From Methylomonas subterranea (GTDB lineage Bacteria > Pseudomonadota > Gammaproteobacteria > Methylococcales > Methylomonadaceae), in NCBI RefSeq assembly GCF_024505185.1, contig NZ_JANIBJ010000004.1, forward strand, positions 1 through 64,000: DNA of 64,000 nt. Reading direction: 5' to 3'. A model generated the notes under the pieces. That model was not told the DNA's origin and ran no database searches. It saw nothing but the letters and a program-made list of their open reading frames with translations. The number at the start of each line of letters is the position of its first letter. Position 1 is the stretch's first letter. The position numbers and the translations under genes are program-made. Shown here in pieces: positions 1 through 8,240 of this stretch.

Positions 1-24
1 AATTGATTGACGGACATGGAAGAA

Positions 25-52
25 GCCGTGCCGGCTGTCAAGCCGGCACGGC
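25..52. terminator. 12-bp perfect stem-loop downstream of htpX
   Basis: GCCGTGCCGGCT and its exact complement flank a 4-base loop, just beyond the htpX stop codon. On the plus strand a short T-run follows after a few bases; on the minus strand (the htpX direction) the sequence after the stem is only pyrimidine-rich. It could terminate in one or both directions, or simply protect the 3' end of the htpX mRNA. Confidence 0.5.
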
Positions 53-60
53 GAAGGTTT

Positions 61-936
61 TTAACGTTGGTTTCTCAAGGCTGCTATGCGCTCTTCCAAG
101 GGCGGGTGACTCATGAACAAGCGTTGCACGCCGCCGCCGTTGATGCCGAAGGCGGCCAGTTCGCCCGGCAATTGCGCCGGCTCGTGCGAGCGTTGCAGCG
201 CTTGCAAGGCGGAAATCATTTTTTGCCGACCGGCTAGTTTGGCGCCGCCGGCATCGGCGCGGAATTCGCGGTAGCGCGAGAACCACATCACCAGCATGGA
301 AGCCAGAATGGACAGGGCGATTTGCGCCACCATCTGAGTCACATAATAAGCCGGGCCGTAACCGCGCTCGGTCTTGAACACCAGCCGGTCGACGATGTGG
401 CCGATAATGGTGGCGAAGAAATACACAAAGGTATTCACCACGCCTTGCATCAGCGCCATGGTGACCATATCGCCGTTGGCCACGTGGCTGATTTCATGCC
501 CGACCACGGCTTCCACTTCGTCGGCGCTCATGCTCTGCAGCAAACCGGTGCTGACGGCGACCAGCGCGCTGTTGCGGTTGGCGCCGGTGGCGAAGGCATT
601 GGGTTCCGGCGCCTGGAAAATGCCGACTTCCGGCATGCCGATGCCGGCTTGTTGGGCCTGTCTGGCAACGACGCTCAGCAACCATTGTTCGGTCTGGTTT
701 TGCGGACGCTCGATCACGTGCACGCCCATCGCGCTCTTGGCCGACCATTTGGACATGAACAGCGAAATCACCGAGCCGGTCATGCCGATGATGGCGGACA
801 TGACCAGCAGGGCATCCAGGTTCAGGTCTACGCCTTGCGCATCGAGAGTGCTTTTCAGGCCGAGCAGGTTAAAAATTATTGTAATCGCAATCATGATGGC
901 CACGTTGGTGGCCATAAAAAGCAGTATTCTCATCAT
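61..936 (-). CDS. htpX: Membrane zinc metalloprotease HtpX
   Basis: HtpX is an inner-membrane M48 peptidase that degrades misfolded membrane proteins alongside FtsH. The protein starts MMRILLFM with two N-terminal hydrophobic segments (about residues 4-25 and 35-60), carries the zinc motif HEISH near residue 140, and has two more hydrophobic segments around 155-210 before the C-terminal domain ending in the usual FMSHPPLEERIAAL region. At 291 residues it is close to the usual family length of about 290. The frame stays open to 1020, but the start at 936 (or 933) has an AGGA ribosome site and matches the family N-terminus. It is transcribed divergently from the next gene. Confidence 0.95.
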   Translation of the reverse strand: MMRILLFMATNVAIMIAITIIFNLLGLKSTLDAQGVDLNLDALLVMSAIIGMTGSVISLFMSKWSAKSAMGVHVIERPQNQTEQWLLSVVARQAQQAGIGMPEVGIFQAPEPNAFATGANRNSALVAVSTGLLQSMSADEVEAVVGHEISHVANGDMVTMALMQGVVNTFVYFFATIIGHIVDRLVFKTERGYGPAYYVTQMVAQIALSILASMLVMWFSRYREFRADAGGAKLAGRQKMISALQALQRSHEPAQLPGELAAFGINGGGVQRLFMSHPPLEERIAALRNQR

Positions 937-1043
937 TTTAATTATCCTGTGTTGTGGTGATGGAACCGAGGTGGGTGCTGAATGGTTAAATTCAAGCCTT
1001 GGAGTGATAAGATGCGGCAAAGTTTATTTTAGGGGGCTAAAAA

Positions 1044-2153
1044 ATGAAAGGATTTAAGGCGATATTCTGGTTGATGGCGTTTTCTCCGCTTTGTTTTGCC
1101 GTCAAACCCGAGCATGAAGCAGTATTGAAGCAACTGCACTTACCCTTCGGCTTCAAGATTTCCATTTACGCCGACGATGTTCCGAATGCCCGGCAAATGG
1201 CGCTGGGCGAGCACGGTGTGCTGTTCGTCGGTACCCGCGACGGCAAGGTTTACGCCCTGCGGGACGGCGACGGCGATGGGGTGGCCGAACAACGTTATAC
1301 GCTGGCCAAGGAATTGTATTTGCCCAGCGGGGTGGCCTATAAAAGCGGCGCTTTGTACGTGGCGGAAGTTAATCGCATCATCCGTTTCGATGAAATTGAA
1401 GCCAACCTGGACCATCCTCCCCAACCGGTGGTGGTGTTCGACAAATTGCCGTCCGATAAGCACCATGGCTGGAAATACCTGAAATTCGGGCCGGACGGCA
1501 AGTTGTATAGCGCTATCGGTGCACCGTGCAATATTTGCAATCCGGAAGACAAGCTCTACGGTTCGCTGTTTAGTATCAATGCCGACGGCACGGGCTTTCA
1601 ACTATTGGCCCACGGCGTTCGCAATACCGTCGGCTTCGATTGGGAGCCCGGCACTCGGCATCTGTTTTTTAACGATAACGGCCGGGATAATCTGGGCGAC
1701 GACCTGCCGCCGGACGAATTGAACCAGTGGACCGGTTCCGAGCAACATTACGGCTTTCCCTTCTGTCACGCCGGCAGCATTCCCGACCCGGAATTCGGCG
1801 GCAAAATGAAATGCGGCCAGTTTCAAGGCCCGGTCTGGCGCTATAAGGCTCATGTCGCGCCGTTGGGCATGCGTTTTTACACAGGCCGGCAGTTTCCCGA
1901 GCACTATTACAAACAGCTTTTCGTGGCTCAGCACGGTTCCTGGAACCGCAGCGTGCCGCAAGGCTACCAAGTGGCCTTGGTCAAATTCAGCCAAGGCGAG
2001 CCGCTTAGCGAGCACGGCTTTGTTTCCGGCTGGTTGACGGCGTCCGGCGAGGTGTTGGGACGGCCGGTGGATGTGTTGCAGATGCCGGACGGCAGTTTGC
2101 TGGTCAGCGACGACAAACTGGGTGTGATTTACAAGATCGAGTATAAACAGTGA
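1044..2153 (+). CDS. Secreted sorbosone/PQQ-type sugar dehydrogenase family protein
   Basis: The 369-residue protein has a Sec signal peptide (hydrophobic FWLMAFSPLCFA, probable cleavage after CFA) and is therefore likely periplasmic. The mature part reads as a six-bladed beta-propeller of the glucose/sorbosone dehydrogenase type, with repeated strand patterns such as GVLFVGTRDGKVYAL and GVIYKIEY, and paired cysteines in the APCNIC and FCHAG...KCGQ regions typical of the sorbosone dehydrogenase subgroup. Such proteins oxidise sugars or aldehydes with PQQ, but the substrate here cannot be read from sequence. An AGGGGG ribosome site precedes the ATG. The stop overlaps the GTG start of nudF, so the two are probably co-translated. 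Confidence 0.82.
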   Translation: MKGFKAIFWLMAFSPLCFAVKPEHEAVLKQLHLPFGFKISIYADDVPNARQMALGEHGVLFVGTRDGKVYALRDGDGDGVAEQRYTLAKELYLPSGVAYKSGALYVAEVNRIIRFDEIEANLDHPPQPVVVFDKLPSDKHHGWKYLKFGPDGKLYSAIGAPCNICNPEDKLYGSLFSINADGTGFQLLAHGVRNTVGFDWEPGTRHLFFNDNGRDNLGDDLPPDELNQWTGSEQHYGFPFCHAGSIPDPEFGGKMKCGQFQGPVWRYKAHVAPLGMRFYTGRQFPEHYYKQLFVAQHGSWNRSVPQGYQVALVKFSQGEPLSEHGFVSGWLTASGEVLGRPVDVLQMPDGSLLVSDDKLGVIYKIEYKQ

Positions 2154-2764
2154 GCGAAAAACAGTTTGAAATACTGGCCAGGGAAACCGTTTACCAAGGC
2201 TTTTTCCGCCTGGAGCAATACACCCTGAAACATACTTTATATAGGGGGGGCTGGAGCCGGCCTATTACCCGCGAACTGTTTCGGCGCGGCAATTGCGTGG
2301 CGGTATTGTTGTACGATCCGGAGCGGGACGAAGTGGTGTTGATCGAGCAATTCCGAGTCGGTGCGGTTTTGCAACCTCGGCGCTCCTGGTTGATCGAAAT
2401 CGTGGCCGGCGCGATAGAAGAGGGTGAAACGGCGGCGGAAGTGGCTTACCGCGAAGCGCTGGAGGAAGCCGGTTGCGTGATCCAGGAGCTGTTGGAAATA
2501 CAGCAGTTTTACACCACGCCCGGCGGTTGTTCGGAACGCATCACGCTGTTCTGCGGCCGGGTGGATAGCCGGACGGTCGGCGGCGTGCACGGCTTGGCGG
2601 AAGAAGACGAGGACATCCACGTCACCGCGATTGAATTTGCCGAGGTTTTCCGCATGCTGGAGGACGGCAAAATCGAATCCGGGATTCCCATCATCGCCAT
2701 TCAATGGCTGTATATACACCGCGAAACATTAAGGGCGGCCTGGCTGAAAAAATCGGATGCCTGA
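2150..2764 (+). CDS. nudF: ADP-ribose pyrophosphatase (Nudix)
   Basis: NudF hydrolyses ADP-ribose to AMP and ribose 5-phosphate, clearing a reactive NAD breakdown product. The complete Nudix box is present (GAIEEGETAAEVAYREALEEAG region, about residues 84-106, with REALEEAG as the metal-binding core), preceded by the AVLLYDPERDEVVLIEQFR strand typical of this subfamily. Length is 204 residues against about 209 in E. coli. The start is GTG and overlaps the stop of the upstream dehydrogenase by four bases, which implies translational coupling. Assignment to ADP-ribose rather than another Nudix substrate rests on overall resemblance to NudF. Confidence 0.9.
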   Translation: MSEKQFEILARETVYQGFFRLEQYTLKHTLYRGGWSRPITRELFRRGNCVAVLLYDPERDEVVLIEQFRVGAVLQPRRSWLIEIVAGAIEEGETAAEVAYREALEEAGCVIQELLEIQQFYTTPGGCSERITLFCGRVDSRTVGGVHGLAEEDEDIHVTAIEFAEVFRMLEDGKIESGIPIIAIQWLYIHRETLRAAWLKKSDA

Positions 2765-2857
2765 GCTTGCGTCAAAGCCCGTACTTGTTGATTGTGCATT
2801 GAAATGGGATCATTTATGCGTCCTTGTCCAGATTGATATTCAACAGATAACCCGACC

Positions 2858-3499
2858 GTGGCCAATATTCTGATTTATTCCAACAATCCGCGGCTGCTTG
2901 CCGAGTGGATGCATGTCTTGATTGCGGATCACAGCGTAAGCCGGTTATTGAATGCTCGTAGCGAATATCGGGCGGATGCGGTGATTATCGATGCCGGTAA
3001 GCTGGATGAAGACGCCAGCCTGATGGCTGTTTTCTCCAACCCGAATGTGCGTTTTTTGGTGATGGGCAGTCACTGGCCCGAGCAAAAACAGGTCGAGGTC
3101 ATGTTGCGCGGCGCCGCCGGCTATTGCGAGGAAGCGGAAGCGGGGCAACTGCTGAAGAGGGCCGTAGAGTGTATTCTCAGGGGCGATATCTGGATACGCC
3201 GGTCTTTGGTACCCAAAGTGCTTGGGGTGTTGACCGGTCAAATGCAATCCAGCCAGGGTAATCATTTGTCGCTGGACGAGCGCGATAAATTGACGCGGAT
3301 GTCCAACTCATTGTCGGCCCGCGAACTGGAAGTGGCCAATATGATACGGCAGGGCAAAAGCAATCGCAGCATCGCCGAAGCCATGAGTATTTCCGAACGC
3401 ACCGTCAAGGCTCATCTGTCCTCCATTTTCAGAAAATTCGAAGTCGACGACCGTTTATGTTTGGCAATACGCCTGAAGGAAATCGACCAATACCGTTAA
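2858..3499 (+). CDS. LuxR/NarL-type regulator with degenerate receiver
   Basis: This 213-residue regulator has an N-terminal CheY-like domain (about 1-120) and a C-terminal LuxR helix-turn-helix (about 148-208, LSARELEVANMIRQGKSN and ISERTVKAHLSSIFRKF). The receiver looks non-canonical: the acidic pair after strand 1 is replaced by SNN, and the conserved lysine region after strand 5 reads GYCEEAEAG. A possible phospho-acceptor aspartate remains near residue 45 (VIID). It therefore probably acts without normal phosphorylation. The start is GTG, and no histidine kinase is adjacent. The regulated genes are unknown. Confidence 0.85.
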   Translation: MANILIYSNNPRLLAEWMHVLIADHSVSRLLNARSEYRADAVIIDAGKLDEDASLMAVFSNPNVRFLVMGSHWPEQKQVEVMLRGAAGYCEEAEAGQLLKRAVECILRGDIWIRRSLVPKVLGVLTGQMQSSQGNHLSLDERDKLTRMSNSLSARELEVANMIRQGKSNRSIAEAMSISERTVKAHLSSIFRKFEVDDRLCLAIRLKEIDQYR

Positions 3500-3579
3500 C
3501 CTGAAATTGGTGCGTTATTTATTCGAAAGTAATATGGCGGGGCTAGGTTGCTTGGCCGGCCAGCTTAGAACTCCGCTCC

Positions 3580-3738
3580 TAATTCTACTTTGTCACATTT
3601 AAAAACCGCCGTCAGGCCGCCTGGAAGGCGGGCATCCAGCGCCATGGATGGCAAGCTTTGGTCCAGCCATGGAGCCTGGATTCCGGCAATCCCCGCGGGA
3701 ATGACGAATTCCTTTAAGAATCTGACAAAGTAGAACTA
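3580..3738. repeat. MITE-like element with 20-bp terminal inverted repeats
   Basis: The left end (3580-3599) and right end (3719-3738) are inverted copies matching at 18 of 20 positions, with the core TTCTACTTTGTCA perfectly inverted. Between them lies about 119 bp containing internally symmetrical GGCATCCAGCGCCATGG and GCCATGGAGCCTGGATTCCGG segments and CCGCGGGAATGACG, a motif common in dispersed bacterial repeats. No coding capacity is seen. It directly abuts the next repeat element. Confidence 0.6.
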
Positions 3739-3964
3739 ACTTCCCTATTTATATCCTCCACCCTGGCCCTCTCCCGGAGGAGGGTGTCGAAAAGACAATC
3801 AGTCCCTTCTCCCGCCGCACCCGCGGGGCATAAAGGAGAAGGTTAGGATGAGGGTATATAAAACGATAGTTAACTGGTTTTTACCCCTCGCCCCAACCCT
3901 CTCCCGCAAGGAGAGGGAGCTTTTACGACAGCCTCCGGAGGGAGAAGGAACAGAATGCGGAAGT
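3738..3964. repeat. Composite CTCTCCC-type palindromic repeat
   Basis: The element begins AACTTCCCTATTTATATCC and ends GAATGCGGAAGTG, a near inverted pair of ends. Inside are two or more copies of the CCCTCTCCC / GGGAGAGGG hairpin family (around 3772 and 3897-3917) and a CCGCACCCGCGGGG palindrome. Related elements occur at about 15472, 26642, 51255 and 55228 in this window. Together with 3580-3738 it fills the region between the LuxR-type gene and rpiA; no gene was recognised there. Its hairpins may also terminate rpiA transcription from the other side. Confidence 0.7.
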
Positions 3965-4084
3965 GATTTTGTGCATATTTCTTGGACGGACGGATTAACC
4001 TCGTCCTGTTCGATGAGCAAGCTTACCCCCTTTTCGACTTTTCCTTCATGGGCCGGGCCGATAGCCTGCATGATCGTTGTGTTA

Positions 4085-4762
4085 TCAGTAAGTAATCACT
4101 TCCGAACCTTTGCCCACCAACACCACGTCGGCGTCGCGCATGGCGAACAAACCGTTGGTGATGACGCCGGGGATATTGTTGATGGTTTGTTCCATGCCTA
4201 TCGGGTCGACGATACTCAGATTGTAGACATCCAGAATTTCGCAGCCGTTATCGGTGATGTAGGAGGCGCCGGTGTCCTTGTTCATGCGCAATTCCGGGGT
4301 GCCGCCCAATTTGGCCAATTGTCTGGCCACGAAGCTGCGCGACAAGGGCAGCACTTCCACCGGCAAGGGAAATTTGCCCATCACTTCCACGCATTTGCTT
4401 TCGTCGACGATGCAGACGAATTTCTTGCTGGCGCCGGCAATGATTTTCTCGCGGGTCAAGGCACCGCCGCCGCCTTTCAGCATTTTTCTGTGCGGGGTGA
4501 CTTCGTCGGCACCGTCCACGTACACTTCCAAATCGCCGGTCTGGTTCAATTCCAAAACCTTGATGCCGATGGATTGCAGATGTTCGGTGGTTTTGATGGA
4601 GCTGGAAACCGCCGCTTCGATATCGTGTTTAAAATCGCAGTCGGCCAATTGGTTGATCAAATGGGTGACCGTGGAGCCGGTACCCATGCCGATGACGGGT
4701 ACGTTTTTCAGATATTGCAGAGCCGCTGCCGCTACTTGTTTTTTTAATTCATCTTGGGTCAT
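4085..4762 (-). CDS. rpiA: Ribose-5-phosphate isomerase A
   Basis: RpiA interconverts ribose 5-phosphate and ribulose 5-phosphate in the non-oxidative pentose phosphate pathway. The 225-residue protein has the family signatures IGMGTGSTV near the N-terminus, SSSIKTTEHL, DLEVYVDGADEV with the catalytic aspartate, LKGGGGALTREKI and the FVCIVDESK strand. The frame is open to 4849, but the start at 4762 (MTQDELKK, with an AGGA upstream) matches the family N-terminus. It is transcribed divergently from ilvA, with a promoter-sized gap between them. Confidence 0.95.
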   Translation of the reverse strand: MTQDELKKQVAAAALQYLKNVPVIGMGTGSTVTHLINQLADCDFKHDIEAAVSSSIKTTEHLQSIGIKVLELNQTGDLEVYVDGADEVTPHRKMLKGGGGALTREKIIAGASKKFVCIVDESKCVEVMGKFPLPVEVLPLSRSFVARQLAKLGGTPELRMNKDTGASYITDNGCEILDVYNLSIVDPIGMEQTINNIPGVITNGLFAMRDADVVLVGKGSEVITY

Positions 4763-4939
4763 TGTTGTTGTTCCTGATGAGGGGTGGTGTGAAATCCGGC
4801 CGCGACGATGTTGCCGCGAGGGTGTGGGATAATAACCGATTAGCGCCAATCCCTCAGCAGTTTTTACGCCGGCGGGGAGGAGGGGCCATACCGTTCAGGC
4901 TACACCGGTCAAAGGCTGTAGCCGGTACCGAGGATCAGA

Positions 4940-6463
4940 ATGCATCAATACATCGAAAAAATATTACGCGCCAAAGTGTACGACGTGGCGGAGGAAACCC
5001 CACTGGATTTCGCCCCCGGTTTGTCGGAAAGACTGGAAAATCGGGTGTATTTGAAACGGGAGGATTTACAGCCGGTGTTCTCCTTTAAATTACGCGGGGC
5101 CTATAACAAAATGGCCGCGCTGACGTCCGAGCAGGCCGGACGCGGCGTGATTGCCGCTTCGGCCGGCAATCACGCCCAAGGCGTGGCGCTGGCGGCGAAA
5201 AAACTCGGTATCAAGGCCTTGATCGTGATGCCCAAAACCACGCCGGAAATCAAGGTTAAATCCGTCAAGGCTCGCGGCGCCAAAATCGTGCTGCACGGCG
5301 ATTCTTACGACGACGCCTACAGCCACGCCCAGGAACTGGCCGGCGAAAAAGGCCTGGTATTCATTCATCCCTACGACGACCCGGAGGTGATTGCCGGCCA
5401 GGGCACGGTGGGGATGGAAATTCTGCGGCAGCATAACGGCGATATTCATGCCATTTTCGTGCCGGTGGGCGGCGGCGGACTGGTGGCCGGGATTGCCGCC
5501 TATGTGAAATTCGTCCGGCCGGAGATCAAGATTATTGCCGTGGAACCCGACGATGCCGATTGTCTAAATCAAGCCTTGCAAGCCGGTAAGCGGGTGGTGC
5601 TGCCGCAAGTCGGCCTGTTTGCCGACGGCGTGGCGGTAAAGCAGATAGGCGCCGAGCCGTTTCGCATTGCCCGGCAACACGTGGATGCAGTGATTACCGT
5701 CGGCACCGACGAGATTTGCGCCGCCATCAAGGACATATTCGACGATACCCGCTCGGTGGCGGAACCGGCCGGGGCGCTGGCGGTGGCCGGTTTGAAAAAG
5801 TATGTGGAATTAAGTGGCGCGCGGCAACAAACTCTGATTGCCATCGACAGCGGCGCCAACATCAATTTCGACCGCTTGCGCTATGTGGCCGAACGTACTC
5901 TGGTGGGCGAGCACAGGGAAATTCTGCTGGCGGTGGCGATTCCGGAACAGCCCGGCAGTTTTCTGAAATTTTGCAAAAAAATCGGCAAGCGCAGTATCAC
6001 CGAATTTAATTACCGCTATTTCGACCAACGGCTGGCGCAAGTGTTTGTCGGCATCAGCAGCAGCGGTCTGGAAGGGGACCGCGAGCAATTGATCGCTCAA
6101 TTGGGGGAAGACGGTTTTTTGGTAACCGATATGACTTTCAACGAACTGGCCAAGGACCATATCCGCCACATGGTCGGCGGGCATGGTCCGCGGCATTTGA
6201 ACGAAAGTGTCTATAGCGTGGAATTCCCGGAACGGCCCGGCGCATTACTCAAATTTTTGCTGTCGCTGGGCAGCCAATGGAACATCAGTTTGTTTCATTA
6301 TCGCAATCACGCCGCCGCATTCGGCAAGGTATTGATCGGTCTGCAAATGGCCGCCGCCGAATGCGCGGCTTTCGAACAATGTCTGCATGGCTTGGGCTTG
6401 GCGTTTCAACGGGAAACCGCCAATCCGGCCTACCGGTTGTTTGCCGGCGGCAGCGGCGGATAA
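4940..6463 (+). CDS. ilvA: Threonine ammonia-lyase, biosynthetic
   Basis: IlvA deaminates threonine to 2-oxobutanoate, the first committed step of isoleucine synthesis. The PLP domain occupies about residues 1-320: the Schiff-base lysine is in SFKLRGAYNKM, the substrate loop in SAGNHAQGVA and the glycine loop in VPVGGGGLVAGIA. Two ACT-like regulatory segments follow (about 325-405 and 420-500, each starting near PEQPGSF or PERPGAL), as expected for feedback inhibition by isoleucine and activation by valine. Length is 507 residues, compared with 514 in E. coli. The two regulatory segments separate it from the short catabolic enzyme. Confidence 0.95.
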   Translation: MHQYIEKILRAKVYDVAEETPLDFAPGLSERLENRVYLKREDLQPVFSFKLRGAYNKMAALTSEQAGRGVIAASAGNHAQGVALAAKKLGIKALIVMPKTTPEIKVKSVKARGAKIVLHGDSYDDAYSHAQELAGEKGLVFIHPYDDPEVIAGQGTVGMEILRQHNGDIHAIFVPVGGGGLVAGIAAYVKFVRPEIKIIAVEPDDADCLNQALQAGKRVVLPQVGLFADGVAVKQIGAEPFRIARQHVDAVITVGTDEICAAIKDIFDDTRSVAEPAGALAVAGLKKYVELSGARQQTLIAIDSGANINFDRLRYVAERTLVGEHREILLAVAIPEQPGSFLKFCKKIGKRSITEFNYRYFDQRLAQVFVGISSSGLEGDREQLIAQLGEDGFLVTDMTFNELAKDHIRHMVGGHGPRHLNESVYSVEFPERPGALLKFLLSLGSQWNISLFHYRNHAAAFGKVLIGLQMAAAECAAFEQCLHGLGLAFQRETANPAYRLFAGGSGG

Positions 6464-6743
6464 ATCAACCGTGCCGGCCGCGCGGAATATCGCTGTATGC
6501 GGCATGGAGGATACTTACCGATCGAACTGTGTTTTTTCCGCCGCCTTATGCACCGAATCTCGGCCTGAACGCCCGATTCCGGAAGACGCTATTACTAAAG
6601 CTTTTGCCGATTCAAAACGGCTCTCAGTCCGATTAAGTCAAACCGATGAACTACCGCGCCTATCAAGGAGCGTAAACAGTGCAATTTGACACATGATCAT
6701 TGATTTCTTCGAATGTGGTTGATCAAAATAAATTCATGGCAAG
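6464..6743. other. Intergenic stretch after ilvA, no feature recognised
   Basis: No credible gene, hairpin terminator or repeat could be seen between the ilvA stop and the remnant ORFs on the opposite strand. Short open frames here do not resemble proteins. Confidence 0.5.
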
Positions 6744-6926
6744 CTATTCCTCTTCGAACTCAGCATTCCCAGACTTCAAAACCCTGCAATTCTCTTTAAC
6801 AGCTCGTTGCATAGCATCATCAAACCCGTCCTTATTAGACGTGGCCTGAATCTCTATGGAAATTGATGTCATCGAACGGCAATGCGACTTCGATTAGTTT
6901 TTAGGGGTTTTAATCGGATAAGACAT
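6744..6926 (-). pseudogene. Remnant: DUF1156 methylase N-terminus joined to an unrelated C-terminal tail
   Basis: Reading the minus strand from ATG 6926, three bases after the vapC stop, gives [20 protein letters not shown], which I recognise as the characteristic N-terminus of DUF1156 adenine-specific DNA methylases (normally around 900 residues). The frame stops at 6835 after 30 residues. An overlapping second frame (6872 to 6744) encodes a 42-residue sequence containing [18 protein letters not shown] and an acidic end, which reads like the C-terminal tail of a large protein. I suspect a DUF499 ATPase, the usual partner, but only from memory. The arrangement suggests one large deletion that fused the start of one gene to the end of another. 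Confidence 0.55.
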
Positions 6927-6929
6927 GTG

Positions 6930-7331
6930 TCACCAAATACAAAGCAAGCCTGGATTGGCTCTCAATTTTTCATCTGCCGTAATCAGCGGCGCTTGATGCG
7001 CAATAGCCGTGGCGGCAATCAATCTATCGCCCGGATCGCCATGTGTCACAATGCCGCTTTCCGCCAGGGCCGCAATCGAAGGCGTCAGTTGCAGAATATT
7101 CAGACCCAGCGATTCAACGATGTCTTCCATGTACGACGTTGGGGTATAGTGTGCAGGTAGTATCAGGCGGTTTTTACGAAACAGCATAGCTATTTCCCAG
7201 AAGCTGATTGCGGCGCAGGCCAGAGAACCTTGTTCCCGTCCTTGATCTAAAGCTTGTTGGGCGGCAACTGTTAAACGGTTTCGGTTATCCGCCCAGAACA
7301 ACAGGACGTTGGTATCACAGATTGTCAGCAT
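6930..7331 (-). CDS. vapC: VapC-family PIN-domain ribonuclease toxin
   Basis: The 133-residue protein begins MLTICDTNVLLFWADN, the first strand of a PIN domain with its acidic residue (D6). It also carries AISFWEIAML with the second acidic residue, and HGDPGDRLIAATAIAHQAPLITADEKL with the third and fourth. PIN toxins of this type cleave RNA, often initiator tRNA or rRNA. The start at 7331 lies inside the end of the antitoxin gene (17-base overlap), the standard antitoxin-first order. The frame is open further upstream, but that would overlap the antitoxin much more. The gene sits between remnants of a defence locus. Confidence 0.88.
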   Translation of the reverse strand: MLTICDTNVLLFWADNRNRLTVAAQQALDQGREQGSLACAAISFWEIAMLFRKNRLILPAHYTPTSYMEDIVESLGLNILQLTPSIAALAESGIVTHGDPGDRLIAATAIAHQAPLITADEKLRANPGLLCIW

Positions 7332-7560
7332 CGGCCGTCCATTCCTCATCCAACGGAGCCAGAATATCGCCGACAATGACCGTCCCACGCAATGCTTCCA
7401 GGCGTTTTAAAGCTGCTTCGCGTTTACTTTCACGGTGATCGGGTACGATTCGAGCAATGGTTTTGCCGTGCAACGTAATCGCAATCTCTTCGCCTTGTTG
7501 CACTTGCTTAAGATAATCCGGCAAGTGTTGGCGTAGTTCAGTGACATTAACCGAGTTCAT
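7315..7560 (-). CDS. Phd/YefM-type antitoxin
   Basis: This 81-residue protein starts MNSVNVTELRQHLPDYLKQV, then GEEIAITLHGKTIARIVP, the canonical Phd/YefM DNA-binding fold in which a strand-helix pair dimerises on the operator. The C-terminal part (about 50-81) is charged and would wrap around and neutralise the VapC toxin encoded immediately downstream. A GGAG ribosome site precedes the ATG. Direct repeats upstream are a plausible autoregulatory site. Name by family only; the exact subclass is uncertain. Confidence 0.88.
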   Translation of the reverse strand: MNSVNVTELRQHLPDYLKQVQQGEEIAITLHGKTIARIVPDHRESKREAALKRLEALRGTVIVGDILAPLDEEWTADADNL

Positions 7561-7571
7561 ATATACTCCAA

Positions 7572-7593
7572 TTCTGTACAGTCGTTCTGTGCA
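7572..7593 (-). promoter_or_regulatory. Direct-repeat operator candidate of the toxin-antitoxin operon
   Basis: Two copies of TTCTGT(A/G)CA (plus-strand reading, 7572-7580 and 7585-7593) lie 13 bases apart, just upstream of the antitoxin ribosome site. Phd-type antitoxins bind short repeats at this position, so autoregulation is likely. The assignment is positional. Confidence 0.4.
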
Positions 7594-8240
7594 TTATAGG
7601 CTTTCGGCTCTGGAAAGTAAGTCTTCCAAATCGTAGTTAATGCTCGCGACGTCAAACTCAGGCTCCTGACTAAACCGATTTTTTCAGGTAATACGGGCCT
7701 TGGTGGCTATCGACAATGACGATGGCCAAAATGAATTTATCGGTTTGATTGAGGCCGTAGATGATTTCATTACGGCTAACGGTAATGGTAGATTGGCCTT
7801 TTGCTCGACCTTTGACCTCAATATGACGGGCCTGGGCGAGTTTGCCGTCGGCGCTTGGCGGTTGTGAAGTAATGTCCCAGCCGCATTTTTCCATCGATAC
7901 ATCTTTAATGGTGTGACCTAAACGGGTTTCGACATTGATGACCGCCTGCATGGCGATTTGTTCGATGCGTTTACGTGCGTCCGAATCTACTGTGAACGGC
8001 ACTTCGCCTTTACGTTGCGCCAATAGACCTTGCGGAATGACCAAGGCTCCACCGATGACCACCGGCTCCGGATACCACGTTAGCCATCGTATTGAGTTCT
8101 TTCTTGCGTTGTTCAAGGCGAGCCGTCAGTTCTTCGACGCGGCGCTTGGCGTTATCCGGTTGTAATCTTGGTTGCTTGCCAGCGGCTACATCGTCAGTAA
8201 TAAACATCTGGTAAAAACGATGCTTCTCTTGCGAACCATT
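7594..8240 (-). pseudogene. Remnant of a DUF3883-containing SNF2-type helicase (C-terminus)
   Basis: On the minus strand, three frames join into one protein tail. The first contains HRFYQMFITDDVAAG and [18 protein letters not shown] (8240 to about 8080). A shift near 8070 leads to [18 protein letters not shown] and the DUF3883 core with [23 protein letters not shown] second shift near 7672 leads to QEPEFDVASINYDLEDLL, ending at the stop at 7594. DUF3883 tails of this kind end large defence-associated helicases. Two frameshifts and loss of everything upstream (including the ATPase motifs) make it non-functional. A 148-residue frame from 8116 could still be translated but would be only the DUF3883 piece. 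Confidence 0.72.

Noticed and set aside
322-960. Plus-strand open frame of 212 residues across htpX
   Set aside because: Histidine-rich mirror of the htpX coding sequence; htpX itself has all family motifs.
3848-4747. 299-residue plus-strand frame over the repeat and rpiA
   Set aside because: It begins in repeat sequence and runs antisense through rpiA; no protein-like motifs.
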